A DNA stretch of 42,819 nucleotides from an uncultured Allobaculum sp. (GTDB taxonomy: Bacteria > Bacillota_I > Bacilli_A > Erysipelotrichales > Erysipelotrichaceae): the NCBI GenBank assembly GCA_910579655.1, contig CAJTVE010000020.1:1-42819 (forward strand), written 5' to 3'. Position numbers and translations under genes: made by a program. This document shows positions 24,985-34,200 of the stretch, one piece after another (the stretch's first letter is position 1; each line of letters begins with the position of its first letter). Under the pieces are notes generated by a model. That model had not been told where the DNA came from. It did not search any database and was given only the letters and a program-made list of their open reading frames with translations.

Positions 24985-27835
24985 ATTCTATCCGGTAATC
25001 GCCAAGATTTACTTTTTTCAGTCCGTACAGATCCGAATATTCATACGTATTCTTGTTAAGTACAAAAAATCCATTCTGATCTGCAACTACAAAATTCCTG
25101 CTTTTAAGCAGCGATGATTTCTTCCACTCCGAAAATTCCGCTTGATGATCCACCAGCCATGCTTCATCTTCATTTAATCCTTTATGAGCTGGAATGGATA
25201 CTCTTTGTTTTAAGATAGCCAGAGCCATTCTGAATTCAGGAACAGAATGGACATCTAGTCGTAATTGTCTTTGCAAATCATCTGGATCAGGAATATATAA
25301 ATCTCCTTTATCGTTTTTCTGAATAAGAATGACATCGAGAGCCTGTGTGCCTTCACGAACAGAATTTACGGCCTGGGCTTCACTTGTAACAGCCGTCGAT
25401 TTCATCAGGCCATCCACACTTGGATTCTTTTTGATCTTTTTCGGAACGAGAACCCCTGTCTCCGCTTTTCCTTCCTTGGTTTTCACATTCTTCTCGCTTC
25501 TGAAAGCGTCCTTTTTCTCCTGGTCTGCAATCGGTTTTAAGTCGATATCGTAAACCTTCTCAACAAGCAGAGGAATATCTCCAGGAAGCGTAATCGTCGC
25601 GGGCAGATTTTCTTCAGTCCGAAAAAGATACCACGGCTGATAAACCGGATGGGACTGACGGCGTATCTCTTCGAGATCAGGCACTAAGACATGACAACTG
25701 GGCTGGAGAAAGCAAGATGGACGGTCTTGCCTTTGCCAATGTCGGTGAAGTCTTCCCATTCGCTGCAATAGCAAGTCCATTGGCGCAAGTTCAGTAATCA
25801 TGACATCGAAATCCAAGTCCAGAGATTGCTCAATTACCTGGGTGCCTACTATAACCAGTTCGTTTCGGTGTTCAGGAGTCGACTTCTTGCCTGCCAGTTT
25901 TTGGATTTCTGTTTCGATCATCGCCCGCTGACTGTCGGTAAACCGGGAATGCAAAAGGATGACATTTAAATCTGGAAACTCGGAATTCAAATATTCCGCA
26001 ATTTCTTGAGAGTGTCGTACAGTGTTGACAATGATGCCTGCACAACCCCCATATTCCTGGATGCTCTGCATTACATTTCCAATCCGTTCAAACATTTCAG
26101 ACAAACTCAGCACATTTTCTTTATAGATTTTCACCGTTACTGAATTCCAGTCGCCATCAACTGCCCTGGAATAGGTCTGGTCCCCATCTGTCCATGTAAT
26201 GAGCGGATATCCTTTTACTCGTTTCCAAGACTCGTCCTTTCCCGTCTGTTCAGGCGTAGTCTCATCGGCAGAACCACTTTTACGGCCCATCTGATAACTT
26301 CGGATCATCCTCAGTTTTCTTGATGCTGGTAAAGTAGCCGATAAAAGAATAACGGGGACATGATATTCTCCAAGCCATTGAAGCATCCCGTCAAAAAACA
26401 CATTCATATAGGCGTCGTAAGCATGGACTTCGTCGATGATGACTGTTTTTGAAGCCATCCCCAAGTGCTTAAGCATGAAATGTTTATGATCCAGCGCCAT
26501 CATTAGTCCCTGATCTACAGTTCCGATGACAAAGTCTGATAGAATACCTGTTTTTGGCTGCTGCATCCAATCATGGACAAACAAATTTGAATCAGTCGTT
26601 TCATCGTCCGTCAGGAGTATTCTTCCCTTCGGAAGGCGATTGTATTCTTCGTTGAGAAAAGCAGTTGAATGAGCGAGTTTAAAAATGCTTTTCTGACCAT
26701 CGCTTTCAGATTCGGCCCAGCTTGAAAACCGGCCGAATAAACCATCTGCCGTAGCTCGTGTTGGAAGGCCATAAAATATGCCACCTGTTTTTGCAGCACC
26801 AGAAACAATTTCAGCTCCAGCCAACGCGGCTTCTGTTTTGCCCAGCCCCATCTGTGCTTCAATAATCAACAGCCCAGGTTTTTGAATTTGCGAAGCAATC
26901 TCAATCAAATTTTCCTGAAGAGAATTTGGGTGAAAACCAAAAGTAGATTGAAACATCTGACGATCTATTGACCGATTCGGAGAGCGCCATATTTTTGGAA
27001 AATCTATCTTTTTCCAGGCCTTCTCCCACCGTTCTGGGTAAGCAGCCGTATCTCCTTTCGGAAAAATACTGATCAACGGAAAGAGATCGACATTCGATGC
27101 AAGCCAGTCCGCCTCTACAAGTATGCCGCTTAAAATCGCCCAGAAAGCCTCATTTAAAGCTGGAACCGACATTGCTTCTGGAATTCCAGTAAGTTTCAGG
27201 CAGTCAATAATAATCTCTGCCCATATCAATTGCCATTCTTCTTTTGCTTTCTTACCTGCCCCGTACAGATCTCTCGTATTTTTCAATGAATTCAAAAATC
27301 TCTTTACTTCAGCATCAGATGATTCGGGCTGGGTTATTCCATGGTGAGCTCCACAAATCGATGAAAAACCACGATTAAAATGATTGAATCTGAGGATATT
27401 TCGGCCAATTACCGCATGGTTTCGAAGATCCCCTTTTGCAATTTCCGCTGTTTTGGGATCCGGAAGTTTGATCGAAATCAGACCTGATACCGGAATTTTG
27501 GCACTGATTCTCCCCTGGAATGCAGCGCTTGCCTTTCCAATGTCATGTAAAAGAGCGGCTAATACTGCAATTTGCTCAACGTTCATTTCACCACTCTCAT
27601 CTTTTTTCATAGGCGAGTCGAGTAACTCCAGAAGATTATCACTCGTCCGAGTTTTAAGCAGGTAGATTACCATCCCAGCCGTGTCCATCATGTGCATCCA
27701 TAATGGCAGATAGAGCTCTGGATTTTCGCGATCAGCTTTCCCAATGAGACCTCTGCAGTCTGTCTTCAGTTTTTCAAGTAAATTTGTATTCAAAAGTAAA
27801 GATTGCATATCATTACTTTCCATATGTAAGTTCAT
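24971..27835 (-). CDS. cas3: Cas3 HD nuclease-helicase, type I-E
   Basis: 954 residues. It is recruited by target-bound Cascade, nicks and degrades the displaced strand. HD nuclease: His48 (LPLWMHMMDTAG), HD at 97-98 (LLHDIGK), His140 and HH at 164-165 (GAHHG). SF2 helicase: Walker A EAQMGLGKTEAAL, DEVH in VIIDEVHAYD, SAT in ILLSATLP, and the motif V-VI region ending QRMGRLHRHW. All key residues are intact, so it should be active. The start is ambiguous among Met1, Met5 and Met10; the third has the clearest GGAAAG. Separate from the Cascade operon: the terminator and regulatory RNA lie between. Confidence 0.97.
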   Translation of the reverse strand: MNLHMESNDMQSLLLNTNLLEKLKTDCRGLIGKADRENPELYLPLWMHMMDTAGMVIYLLKTRTSDNLLELLDSPMKKDESGEMNVEQIAVLAALLHDIGKASAAFQGRISAKIPVSGLISIKLPDPKTAEIAKGDLRNHAVIGRNILRFNHFNRGFSSICGAHHGITQPESSDAEVKRFLNSLKNTRDLYGAGKKAKEEWQLIWAEIIIDCLKLTGIPEAMSVPALNEAFWAILSGILVEADWLASNVDLFPLISIFPKGDTAAYPERWEKAWKKIDFPKIWRSPNRSIDRQMFQSTFGFHPNSLQENLIEIASQIQKPGLLIIEAQMGLGKTEAALAGAEIVSGAAKTGGIFYGLPTRATADGLFGRFSSWAESESDGQKSIFKLAHSTAFLNEEYNRLPKGRILLTDDETTDSNLFVHDWMQQPKTGILSDFVIGTVDQGLMMALDHKHFMLKHLGMASKTVIIDEVHAYDAYMNVFFDGMLQWLGEYHVPVILLSATLPASRKLRMIRSYQMGRKSGSADETTPEQTGKDESWKRVKGYPLITWTDGDQTYSRAVDGDWNSVTVKIYKENVLSLSEMFERIGNVMQSIQEYGGCAGIIVNTVRHSQEIAEYLNSEFPDLNVILLHSRFTDSQRAMIETEIQKLAGKKSTPEHRNELVIVGTQVIEQSLDLDFDVMITELAPMDLLLQRMGRLHRHWQRQDRPSCFLQPSCHVLVPDLEEIRRQSHPVYQPWYLFRTEENLPATITLPGDIPLLVEKVYDIDLKPIADQEKKDAFRSEKNVKTKEGKAETGVLVPKKIKKNPSVDGLMKSTAVTSEAQAVNSVREGTQALDVILIQKNDKGDLYIPDPDDLQRQLRLDVHSVPEFRMALAILKQRVSIPAHKGLNEDEAWLVDHQAEFSEWKKSSLLKSRNFVVADQNGFFVLNKNTYEYSDLYGLKKVNLGDYRIEFENM

Positions 27836-28140
27836 CCTTTCATCGGCTAAATGCTGATACAGAATTGATTATGCACAGATTACCATCGATTAAGACATCA
27901 TTAATGTCATTTTATATTTTTAATAAATATTTAACATTTTGCTAATCTTAGCGTAATAAGTACATTTGCTTTCTCCCTAGATGGTGTTGTGAGTTTCCGA
28001 TTAAAAAAAACAATCCAGAATCCTTCCAAAAAACTTCTTAATCAAACGGAAAACCGTTGGGCCTGATTACATCAACCTTAAAGATAGAATAATAAATATA
28101 ATCGATAACCATCTATAAGAAATAGTTGCTTTGTCAAGTT
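27836..28140. other. AT-rich region upstream of cas3
   Basis: No gene. It should hold the cas3 promoter. A notable element is the inverted repeat GACAT-CATTA-ATGTC near 27894-27908, a possible operator, within very AT-rich sequence. No -35/-10 pair stands out. Confidence 0.45.
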
Positions 28141-28199
28141 AAAAATGCCAAGTAGAAAGACATCAATGAAGTTAACCTCCCTTTCTACTTGGCATTTTT
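28141..28199. terminator. 19-bp perfect inverted repeat, bidirectional terminator
   Basis: AAAAATGCCAAGTAGAAAG (28141-28159) and its reverse complement (28181-28199) around a 21-base loop, with A and T tracts at the outer ends. It immediately follows the stop codon of the minus-strand membrane gene and insulates the cas locus. Confidence 0.8.
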
Positions 28200-28800
28200 A
28201 TTCATTACTCTTTTTCGCTTTGTAAAGGTAACTAATCACATCCCGCGCATCCGGACCTTGCGGCATCTCAGGAATTACTGCGGCTAAGCCGGCATACGTA
28301 TTAAGGACGGCGTATAAAAGGAACCAGATTCCAGATACATAATGAAAAAAAACAAGTGAAGTCATGCCAAAGATTGCCTGACTGATCAGGCCTAAAGCCC
28401 CAGCCATCTGGCACCCCCAGGCAGATAATGAGGTATCAAGCAAAGCAGGCAAGATCAATAAAATATAAATACCGCCAAATAATTGAACGATACAATAAAT
28501 CAATGGCTGCCAACTAACCCCATGAAATCCTAACGTGGAAATTGTTATATGTACACCCGCAAAGAGTCCGAAACATACCGCGCTGATCAAATTCAGGTTG
28601 CCGCTTGGAATCCCTTTGAAGATATTGATTAAGGCGCCTAAAAATAAAATCGTTCCCAGCAGCAGCCGCAGCACTCCCATTGCCAGCAGAGCATCAGAGC
28701 TTAAATTTACAGTGGCCGTCAGGACTGAGAATGCTCCGAACACTGCGCCGATAAAGGAGTTGATCATATTCGGGCTGGCAATATGATGATGTGTATTCAT
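28198..28800 (-). CDS. Six-helix membrane protein, GPR1/FUN34/YaaH (acetate transporter)-like, paralogue 2
   Basis: 200 residues, about six hydrophobic segments. The N-terminal IASPNMINSFIGAVFG and the IFKGIPSGNLNLISAVCFGLF segment resemble the 'N-P..LGL' entry and 'G..G.TfG...F..yG.FW' motifs of the acetate-uptake family, but the match is loose. The start at 28800 has GAGGGGAAG upstream; a longer frame (to 28920) would add 40 residues inside the neighbour. Overlaps the previous gene by 4 bp (ATGA). The paralogous neighbour suggests a hetero-oligomer. Function is not certain. Confidence 0.6.
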   Translation of the reverse strand: MNTHHHIASPNMINSFIGAVFGAFSVLTATVNLSSDALLAMGVLRLLLGTILFLGALINIFKGIPSGNLNLISAVCFGLFAGVHITISTLGFHGVSWQPLIYCIVQLFGGIYILLILPALLDTSLSAWGCQMAGALGLISQAIFGMTSLVFFHYVSGIWFLLYAVLNTYAGLAAVIPEMPQGPDARDVISYLYKAKKSNE

Positions 28801-29441
28801 TTTCTTCCCCTCCAAAGAGTTGACAAAGATCTTCCTTGTGGCAAACGGCTGCCCAATGCAAGATAGAGCACCGATAATCCGTAATAAAAACTCAATAAAG
28901 CAAACGCGAATAAAAACCATCCACCAATCGCAAGAATCACATCATTATTGCCTACGTCTCCCCATCCAACAAAAAAGAGTCCAAGGCCGACAAATAGCGT
29001 TCGCAAAAAAATATAAAATGGTTTTTTGGCAAGTGGAACGGCTGATCCAATCGCAAAAACTGCTCCGATGAGGTACATCATACCAACGATGGAAGGATTG
29101 TAATGTGTTCCTGAAATGCTAGACAATACTGCAATCATCGTATTTACACCAGGAAAAAATCCTAACAATATTGTGACCAAAAGATTAGCATTGCCCCGGC
29201 TGCTCCCACGAATGATATTGACCAGACTCGCAATTAAAGCTCCAATTGATAAGATCAGCCAGGTAAAGCCAATTGCCATCAGCGTTGCCAGATTATAGGA
29301 ATGGTCAATGGAGACATACCACATCAACAGAGCGAAAATTACGAACAAAAATGAAAGAGCACCTTCTGGTGAAGCGATCATTGGGTTTGGTCCCGATGAG
29401 TCAGGCGTATTCTTCTTTATTTCATTATTCAATTCATTCAT
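28797..29441 (-). CDS. Six-helix membrane protein, GPR1/FUN34/YaaH-like, paralogue 1
   Basis: 214 residues with six predicted membrane helices. NPMIASPEGALSFLFVIFAL after a short polar N terminus and IIRGSSRGNANLLVTILLGF resemble the acetate/succinate permease family. It aligns by eye with the following gene along its whole length (shared IASP..., G.sRGN.NLl...lG.F.GV...I), so the pair arose by duplication. AAGGATAAG precedes the ATG. The C terminus is basic (TLWRGRK). No enzyme gene nearby points to the substrate. Confidence 0.6.
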   Translation of the reverse strand: MNELNNEIKKNTPDSSGPNPMIASPEGALSFLFVIFALLMWYVSIDHSYNLATLMAIGFTWLILSIGALIASLVNIIRGSSRGNANLLVTILLGFFPGVNTMIAVLSSISGTHYNPSIVGMMYLIGAVFAIGSAVPLAKKPFYIFLRTLFVGLGLFFVGWGDVGNNDVILAIGGWFLFAFALLSFYYGLSVLYLALGSRLPQGRSLSTLWRGRK

Positions 29442-29657
29442 AACTTATCCTTTCAGATTGGTTTTTCATCATTTTTAACTTTCTGGGTATTATACCCAAG
29501 ACTGCCCCTGACCTTGCGATTAGTATTTTGTAGCAGAGCCGGAGAATCATATCAGATGAATATAAAATCCTATATTGTTTTTATTTTATCCGGATTAAAA
29601 GAAGCCATTGTCCACGTTGAACGAAAAGCCTTTGAAAAATTGCGCTGAGCATGGTCA

Positions 29658-29686
29658 CCAAAAAAGCCGGCGTTATTTAGCCGGCT
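29658..29686 (-). terminator. Terminator of the metal-export operon
   Basis: AGCCGGCTAAATAACGCCGGCT on the minus strand followed by TTTTTTGG (7-bp GC-rich stem). The ATPase stop codon lies inside the hairpin. Confidence 0.88.
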
Positions 29687-31565
29687 GAGGTACATTTACT
29701 TGATATTTGGTTTCGTTTAAAGCACGAATCGAATTCAGGATACATAAGATGGCGACGCCAACGTCCGCAAAGACTGCTCCCCACATATTTACGATTCCAA
29801 ACGCTCCAAGAATGAGCATCAAAATCTTCACGGCGATCGCAAAGACGATATTTTCTTTTGCGATGCGTAAAGTCTTTTTCGAAATCTGGATAGCTGTAAT
29901 CAAGGAATCCAGCTGGTCATCCATTAATACAATATCGGCTGCCTCGATGGCGGCATCGCTTCCAAGACCACCCATCGCAATTCCGACATCGGCACGCGTC
30001 AGTACAGGAGCGTCGTTAATTCCATCTCCAATGTAAGCCACTTTACCCTGATGGGATCCATTCAGGATTTTTTCAAGGTCTTCAACTTTCTGCTCCGGTA
30101 ACAGCTGTGCATGGACTTCGGTGATTCCGGTCTTATTTGCGACAGCCTGAGCAACAGTCTCACTGTCACCTGTCAGCATCACGAATTTTTCCACACCGAA
30201 TTTTTTCAGTAAATCAAAGACGGTTTTTGCTTCTTCTTTGGGTTCATCCGCAACTTCAATAACTCCTGCATAAAGACCGTCTACCGCTACATAAACTACA
30301 GTTCCAAAGCCACTGCCTGCAGGCAGGTCTTTGGCGGGGATACCTAAACTTGTCATCAGTTTCTGATTTCCGCAGGCGACCTTCTTGCCATCAACATTGG
30401 CAATTAAGCCTTTGCCAGCCACTTCTTCAACCTGGCCTACCCCTTCTTTGGGATTGGCCAGACCAGCAGCCCGTTCGATGCTGAGGGCGATCGGATGAGT
30501 AGAGAAAGACTCAGCTTTTGCACAAAGATCGAGCAATTCTTTATTGCTCATGGTCAGAGATTCCACACTGGCCACTTCGAAGGTTCCTTTAGTCAGAGTT
30601 CCGGTCTTATCAAAGACCATCGTTTTCACTTCGGAAAGATCCTGTAAGTAGGTGCTTCCCTTAACCAGGATTCCACAACGGCTGGCACCACCAATGCCGC
30701 CAAAGAAAGCGAGAGGCACTGAGATAACCAGTGCGCATGGGCAGGAAATAACTAAGAACTCTAATGCGCGATAAATCCATGTCTGCCATTGGCCAGTAAT
30801 AATCGATGGGATAATCGCCAGGGCAATTGCACTGTAAACGACAATCGGAGTATAAATCTTCGCAAACTTTGTAATAAATTGTTCGGATCGGCTCTTTTTA
30901 TCGGTCGCATTTTCAACCAGATCCAGAATACGGCTGACCGTAGATTCTTCATAGGGTTTGGATACGCGCACCTTAAGAACCCCGCTGTTATTGATACAGC
31001 CGGAAATCACATCACTGCCTTCTCTGACAGTACGCGGAACGCTTTCTCCAGTCAGAGCTGATGTATCAATCGAGCTGGTTCCGGAAATGACTTCACCATC
31101 CAGCGGAATACGCTCACCTGGTTTGATGACAATGATGTCTCCAGGCTGCACTTCTTCTGGATCAACTTCTTCGATTTCCCCATCCTTTTCAAGGTTCGCA
31201 TATTCAGGACGAATGTCCATCAAAGCAGAAATGCTTTTTCTTGACCGCTCAAGAGCGTAAGACTGAAACCACTCTCCGATCTGATAGAACAACATAACCG
31301 CAACAGATTCCGAATACTCTCCCAGGATGAAGGCGCCTAATGATGCTACGGTCATCAGGAAATTCTCGTCCATGAAATCTTTATTTTGAATGTTCTTGGT
31401 CGTCCGTTTCAGAACATCCATGGAAATATACAGGTAAATGGCCAGATAGACCAGAGCGAGAACGACCGGATTCCAGGAAATCCAGATCGTGGAGATTGCT
31501 GTCGCAAAATAGCAGACAGCCGTAATCAAAATCCGTTTTAGATTTTTCTTTTGTTTTTTAGTCAT
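29673..31565 (-). CDS. P1B-type heavy-metal (Zn/Cd/Pb) exporting ATPase
   Basis: 630 residues. All P-type landmarks are present: TGES actuator loop, CPC metal site (SCPCALVISVPLAFFGG), DKTGTLT phosphorylation site, the HP of STHPIALSIE, and the hinge GDGINDAPVLTRADVGIAMG. The CPC context with VPLAF, the late KILMLILGAFG helix and the Zn-type regulator point to Zn/Cd/Pb rather than Cu. It has no N-terminal metal-binding domain, which is supplied by the separate HMA gene 15 bp upstream. Export to the outside is the family role; the exact metal is inference. Confidence 0.93.
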   Translation of the reverse strand: MTKKQKKNLKRILITAVCYFATAISTIWISWNPVVLALVYLAIYLYISMDVLKRTTKNIQNKDFMDENFLMTVASLGAFILGEYSESVAVMLFYQIGEWFQSYALERSRKSISALMDIRPEYANLEKDGEIEEVDPEEVQPGDIIVIKPGERIPLDGEVISGTSSIDTSALTGESVPRTVREGSDVISGCINNSGVLKVRVSKPYEESTVSRILDLVENATDKKSRSEQFITKFAKIYTPIVVYSAIALAIIPSIITGQWQTWIYRALEFLVISCPCALVISVPLAFFGGIGGASRCGILVKGSTYLQDLSEVKTMVFDKTGTLTKGTFEVASVESLTMSNKELLDLCAKAESFSTHPIALSIERAAGLANPKEGVGQVEEVAGKGLIANVDGKKVACGNQKLMTSLGIPAKDLPAGSGFGTVVYVAVDGLYAGVIEVADEPKEEAKTVFDLLKKFGVEKFVMLTGDSETVAQAVANKTGITEVHAQLLPEQKVEDLEKILNGSHQGKVAYIGDGINDAPVLTRADVGIAMGGLGSDAAIEAADIVLMDDQLDSLITAIQISKKTLRIAKENIVFAIAVKILMLILGAFGIVNMWGAVFADVGVAILCILNSIRALNETKYQVNVPQPAK

Positions 31566-31580
31566 GCTGATTCTTAATGC

Positions 31581-31796
31581 CTAGAAATAGATCACGACAT
31601 CATCGTCGATCTTTTTCATTTTGTCCGCAATCTCCTGGATGATGCGATCCTGTTCTTCTTTTTCAGCCTGGATAGCCAGCTTCTGAGTCATCAGGTTCAC
31701 GGTTGCTTTTTCTACACCCGCAGTTGCTGAAGCGCAGTCTTCTAATTTCTGTGCGCAGGTTGGGCAGTCAACTTCAATTTTATATGTTTTTCTCAT
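31581..31796 (-). CDS. Small HMA-domain metal-binding protein
   Basis: 71 residues, one ferredoxin-like HMA domain starting MRKTYKIEVDCPTCAQKLED. The metal site is DCPTCA (CxxC), with a further Cys a few residues on (EDCAS). It ends in an acidic DDDVVIYF. The domain normally fused to the N terminus of Zn/Cd ATPases is here a separate protein, translated just before the ATPase, so it most likely delivers metal to it. The start at 31796 has AAGGAGA; a longer frame would add 26 residues from the leader. Confidence 0.88.
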   Translation of the reverse strand: MRKTYKIEVDCPTCAQKLEDCASATAGVEKATVNLMTQKLAIQAEKEEQDRIIQEIADKMKKIDDDVVIYF

Positions 31797-31845
31797 AATA
31801 AATCTCCTTCGTCTCAGTCTCAATCCTCTTTGGATAGGACCGAGT

Positions 31846-31923
31846 TTTATATCGTTAGTTGAATAGTTGTTCAACTGTTTACAGTTAGATTATAGCGTAG
31901 TTTCTTAATTGCGCAACTGTTCA
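31846..31923. promoter_or_regulatory. Promoter and operators of the metal-export operon
   Basis: Minus-strand promoter TTGAAC (31869-31874), 17 bp, TATAAA (31846-31851). A 4-6-4 SmtB/CzrA-style operator TGAA-TAGTTG-TTCA (31860-31873) overlaps its -35 and spacer. A second related half-site, TGCG-CAACTG-TTCA, lies at 31910-31923 toward the regulator gene. This fits repression of both divergent units by the adjacent ArsR protein, relieved by zinc or a similar metal. Confidence 0.75.
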
Positions 31924-31968
31924 CACATACAAATTACGATTTTTTACCAAACCATGTATACTGAACTC

Positions 31969-32337
31969 ATGGACACAAAACAAATTGAAACAGCTGGTGT
32001 TTACGAGCTTCAGAATCCTGAAGCGGTAGCCGCCGCAAAGCAAGCAATGCCCTGCTCGGAAGCAATCGAAAAACTGGCTGACTTTTATAAAATCATGGGT
32101 GATCAGACCCGCCTGAAGATTTTGACCGCTTTAGAGGCCGGCGAACTTTGCGTTTCTGACCTGGCTGAACTGGTTTCTATGTCCCGTTCAGCCATTTCCC
32201 ATCAGCTGCGGGCATTAAAAGCCGCCAAGCTGGTAAAGAACCGCAAAGATGGCAAAACTGTTTATTATTCCCTGGATGATGAACATATTCATTCAATTAT
32301 CAAAGTTGCATTGGCTCACATCCTGGAAGAAGGATAA
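31969..32337 (+). CDS. ArsR/SmtB family metal-responsive repressor
   Basis: 122 residues from the chosen Met. Winged helix: KIMGDQTRLKILTALEAGELCVSDLAELVSMSRSAISHQLRALK. The alpha-5 metal site is complete with the SmtB spacing: Asp, then His at +2, His at +13 and Glu at +16 in DDEHIHSIIKVALAHILEE, the Zn(II)-sensing type. The CadC/ArsR site is weak: ELCVSD has one Cys instead of ELCVCD. It should dissociate from the operators at 31860-31923 on Zn binding. Divergent to the HMA-ATPase operon it presumably controls. The start is not certain: ATGs at 31954 and 31969 both lack a Shine-Dalgarno. Confidence 0.92.
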   Translation: MDTKQIETAGVYELQNPEAVAAAKQAMPCSEAIEKLADFYKIMGDQTRLKILTALEAGELCVSDLAELVSMSRSAISHQLRALKAAKLVKNRKDGKTVYYSLDDEHIHSIIKVALAHILEEG

Positions 32338-32350
32338 ATTTCCTTTCCTA

Positions 32351-32400
32351 TATTCTTATAGACCTGTCTTGCAGCTATTCTTATAGACCTGTCTTGCAGC
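32351..32400. repeat. Exact 25-bp tandem duplication
   Basis: Two adjacent identical copies beginning TATTCTTATAGACC and ending TTGCAGC, 14 bp after the repressor stop codon. No hairpin within. The rest of 32338-32650 has no gene. Confidence 0.9.
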
Positions 32401-32651
32401 CATAAAGGATGCCCTTTCCTTTCTCTATGTCTCAATCTTCTATACAACACTCATGCGATGATTGATCGCCTGCTGCACCTTTCTGTCTGTATTTCCAACG
32501 AACAGGAAGGTTTTTCTTGTTTAAACGTTTTTACAATTGATGCCTGTTTTGCTTTTTACAAATATAGTCTTTGAAGCGTAAAGATTTTTACCGTTTCCCG
32601 ATTTTCTTTCTCCATCCGATTCTTTCTGCCCGCTCTTCTTCGTTTAAGCCG

Positions 32652-32683
32652 TAAAAAAAGCCTCCGATCTTTTAATCAGAGGC
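32652..32683 (-). terminator. Terminator of the proline-rich protein gene
   Basis: GCCTC ... GAGGC with a 14-base AT-rich loop, followed by TTTTTTT on the minus strand, 25 bp after the stop codon. Confidence 0.75.
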
Positions 32684-32707
32684 AATTTATCCAGGAGGAT
32701 CTATGAC

Positions 32708-33448
32708 TTAAAATTCAGAGAAATTCAGAGGCTCATCCGGTCCAATATAAACCGGTTCAATATAAATTGGTTCAACGGGTTCGGGTTCTACATAAGTTGG
32801 TTCAATATATGCAGGTTCCGCAGGCTGCTCAATGACCTGTTCCTGTGGGACCTGTTCCTGTGATAACGCGGCCGGTAAGTCCTCGACCAGTTCCATCGGG
32901 TGATTCTGATCTGGCTCAGGAGTCGGAAGCGCTGGCTCTATCCAGGTATTTGTCTGATCTTCATCCTGTAAAAGGACGGTCACTTCTTCTGGCAGGATCG
33001 TTCCCTGGTTCAAAGGGGCGTTGGAAACTTGATCAGCAGATTGATCGAGAATAGCCGGGCTTTCCGGAGCAGCAGGCGCCTCATCTAATTTTGGTTCTGG
33101 TTGAGCAAACTCTGCGAAGCCCGTCTGCAAAGGAGCAGAAGTATCTTCAATCTGTTCCTTCGATGCAGATCCAAATTCTGAATCTTCTTTTGTTTCAGGC
33201 AGGTCATTCGCTGCCTCATTCTCTTCCCCATTATGACTCGCCTTGAGTTCTTGCTCGCTCACTTTGGTTCCCTTTGGATACACATACCCCTGAATCTCGG
33301 CTGGAACATGTTTGGAAAGGCTGACGCTCATCATAGCCGCAAACAGGCAGCCCACAGCGACTCCCGCAATCCGCCATCCCCTTCTCTTCCATATTTTTAT
33401 CGACCCATTCTCAGGACTGTTTCCAATTCTATGGTTTATATGATTCAT
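32708..33448 (-). CDS. Membrane-anchored acidic proline-rich protein, unknown function
   Basis: 246 residues from the chosen start. A short basic cytoplasmic segment (KIWKRRGWR) is followed by one membrane helix (IAGVAVGCLFAAMMSVSL) and a long, acidic, Pro/Glu/Gln-rich outer region that ends in repeated YIEP/YVEP/PIYIEPVYIGPDEP units. No catalytic domain or sorting motif is visible. The Y-x-E-P repeats resemble spacer or adhesin-like stalks. The start at 33448 has AAGGAA; an in-frame ATG at 33541 would add 31 residues. I do not recognise the family. Confidence 0.65.
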   Translation of the reverse strand: MNHINHRIGNSPENGSIKIWKRRGWRIAGVAVGCLFAAMMSVSLSKHVPAEIQGYVYPKGTKVSEQELKASHNGEENEAANDLPETKEDSEFGSASKEQIEDTSAPLQTGFAEFAQPEPKLDEAPAAPESPAILDQSADQVSNAPLNQGTILPEEVTVLLQDEDQTNTWIEPALPTPEPDQNHPMELVEDLPAALSQEQVPQEQVIEQPAEPAYIEPTYVEPEPVEPIYIEPVYIGPDEPLNFSEF

Positions 33449-34200
33449 CTTGTATTCCTTAATGCCATTCTGCTGGCATATTCCTTTCTCTTCATCCAAG
33501 AGTGAAAGATAAAAACGCTTAAGCTTCCAATTTATCTGCATTGCTCTATCTGAACATTTTTATCTTAATAGTCTCTTAACTATATCTTTATTCTATCTTT
33601 ATGTTTCACTTCTGTCTATCTTTATTTATGCTAATTCACGATATGATTACAATTGTTTAATAATTAATTTTCTGAATTATCTTATTCAGTCATATACTTA
33701 ATATATACAGATCATTTGATCATGTTCAGATTTACAAACCAATCCTTATATCAATTAAATCGTGATAAATAAAGTGAATATTATCCTTTACCCCTGTTCA
33801 GACAGCCCAACTCATCTCTGCTTCTGTCTTCTTTCTTTTCCATCTTTTTCACTTTACACATAAAAATATGATAAATACTGCGGTCATTCTGATCCGATTT
33901 TCCGTGAGCATTTTCGGGACTTTCGACTGCCGGATTCTCTTTTTTTTCTCTTCTTTATACTTATATTCATATTTAACATATCTGATCATTCACCTGATCA
34001 GCCTAGCCAGAAATACCTTCTTGTATCCACCTGATCTCCTTCCTTTCATTCTCCTTTACCCGCTCATGCCTGCTCAAATCAAGTACAAAAAAACAGCCTT
34101 CCTGAACGCCAGAATATGCGTCCATGGAAAGCTGTCGAAATCCATTTCTCTAAAATCCTCTTCTCTATGTTCGTTGCAAGAAGCAGGTCAGAAACAATTA
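33449..34200. other. AT-rich gene-free region, about 750 bp
   Basis: No supported gene. It holds three copies of TATCTTTAT between 33580 and 33630, near the likely promoter of the proline-rich protein gene, and long pyrimidine-rich tracts at 33830-34060. The plus-strand open frame at 33868-34248 is hydrophobic only because of T-rich composition. Confidence 0.5.

Noticed and set aside
27836..28140. A second CRISPR array or degenerate repeat upstream of cas3
   Set aside because: No CCCC-loop-GGGG unit or handle sequence found there; only a short inverted repeat.
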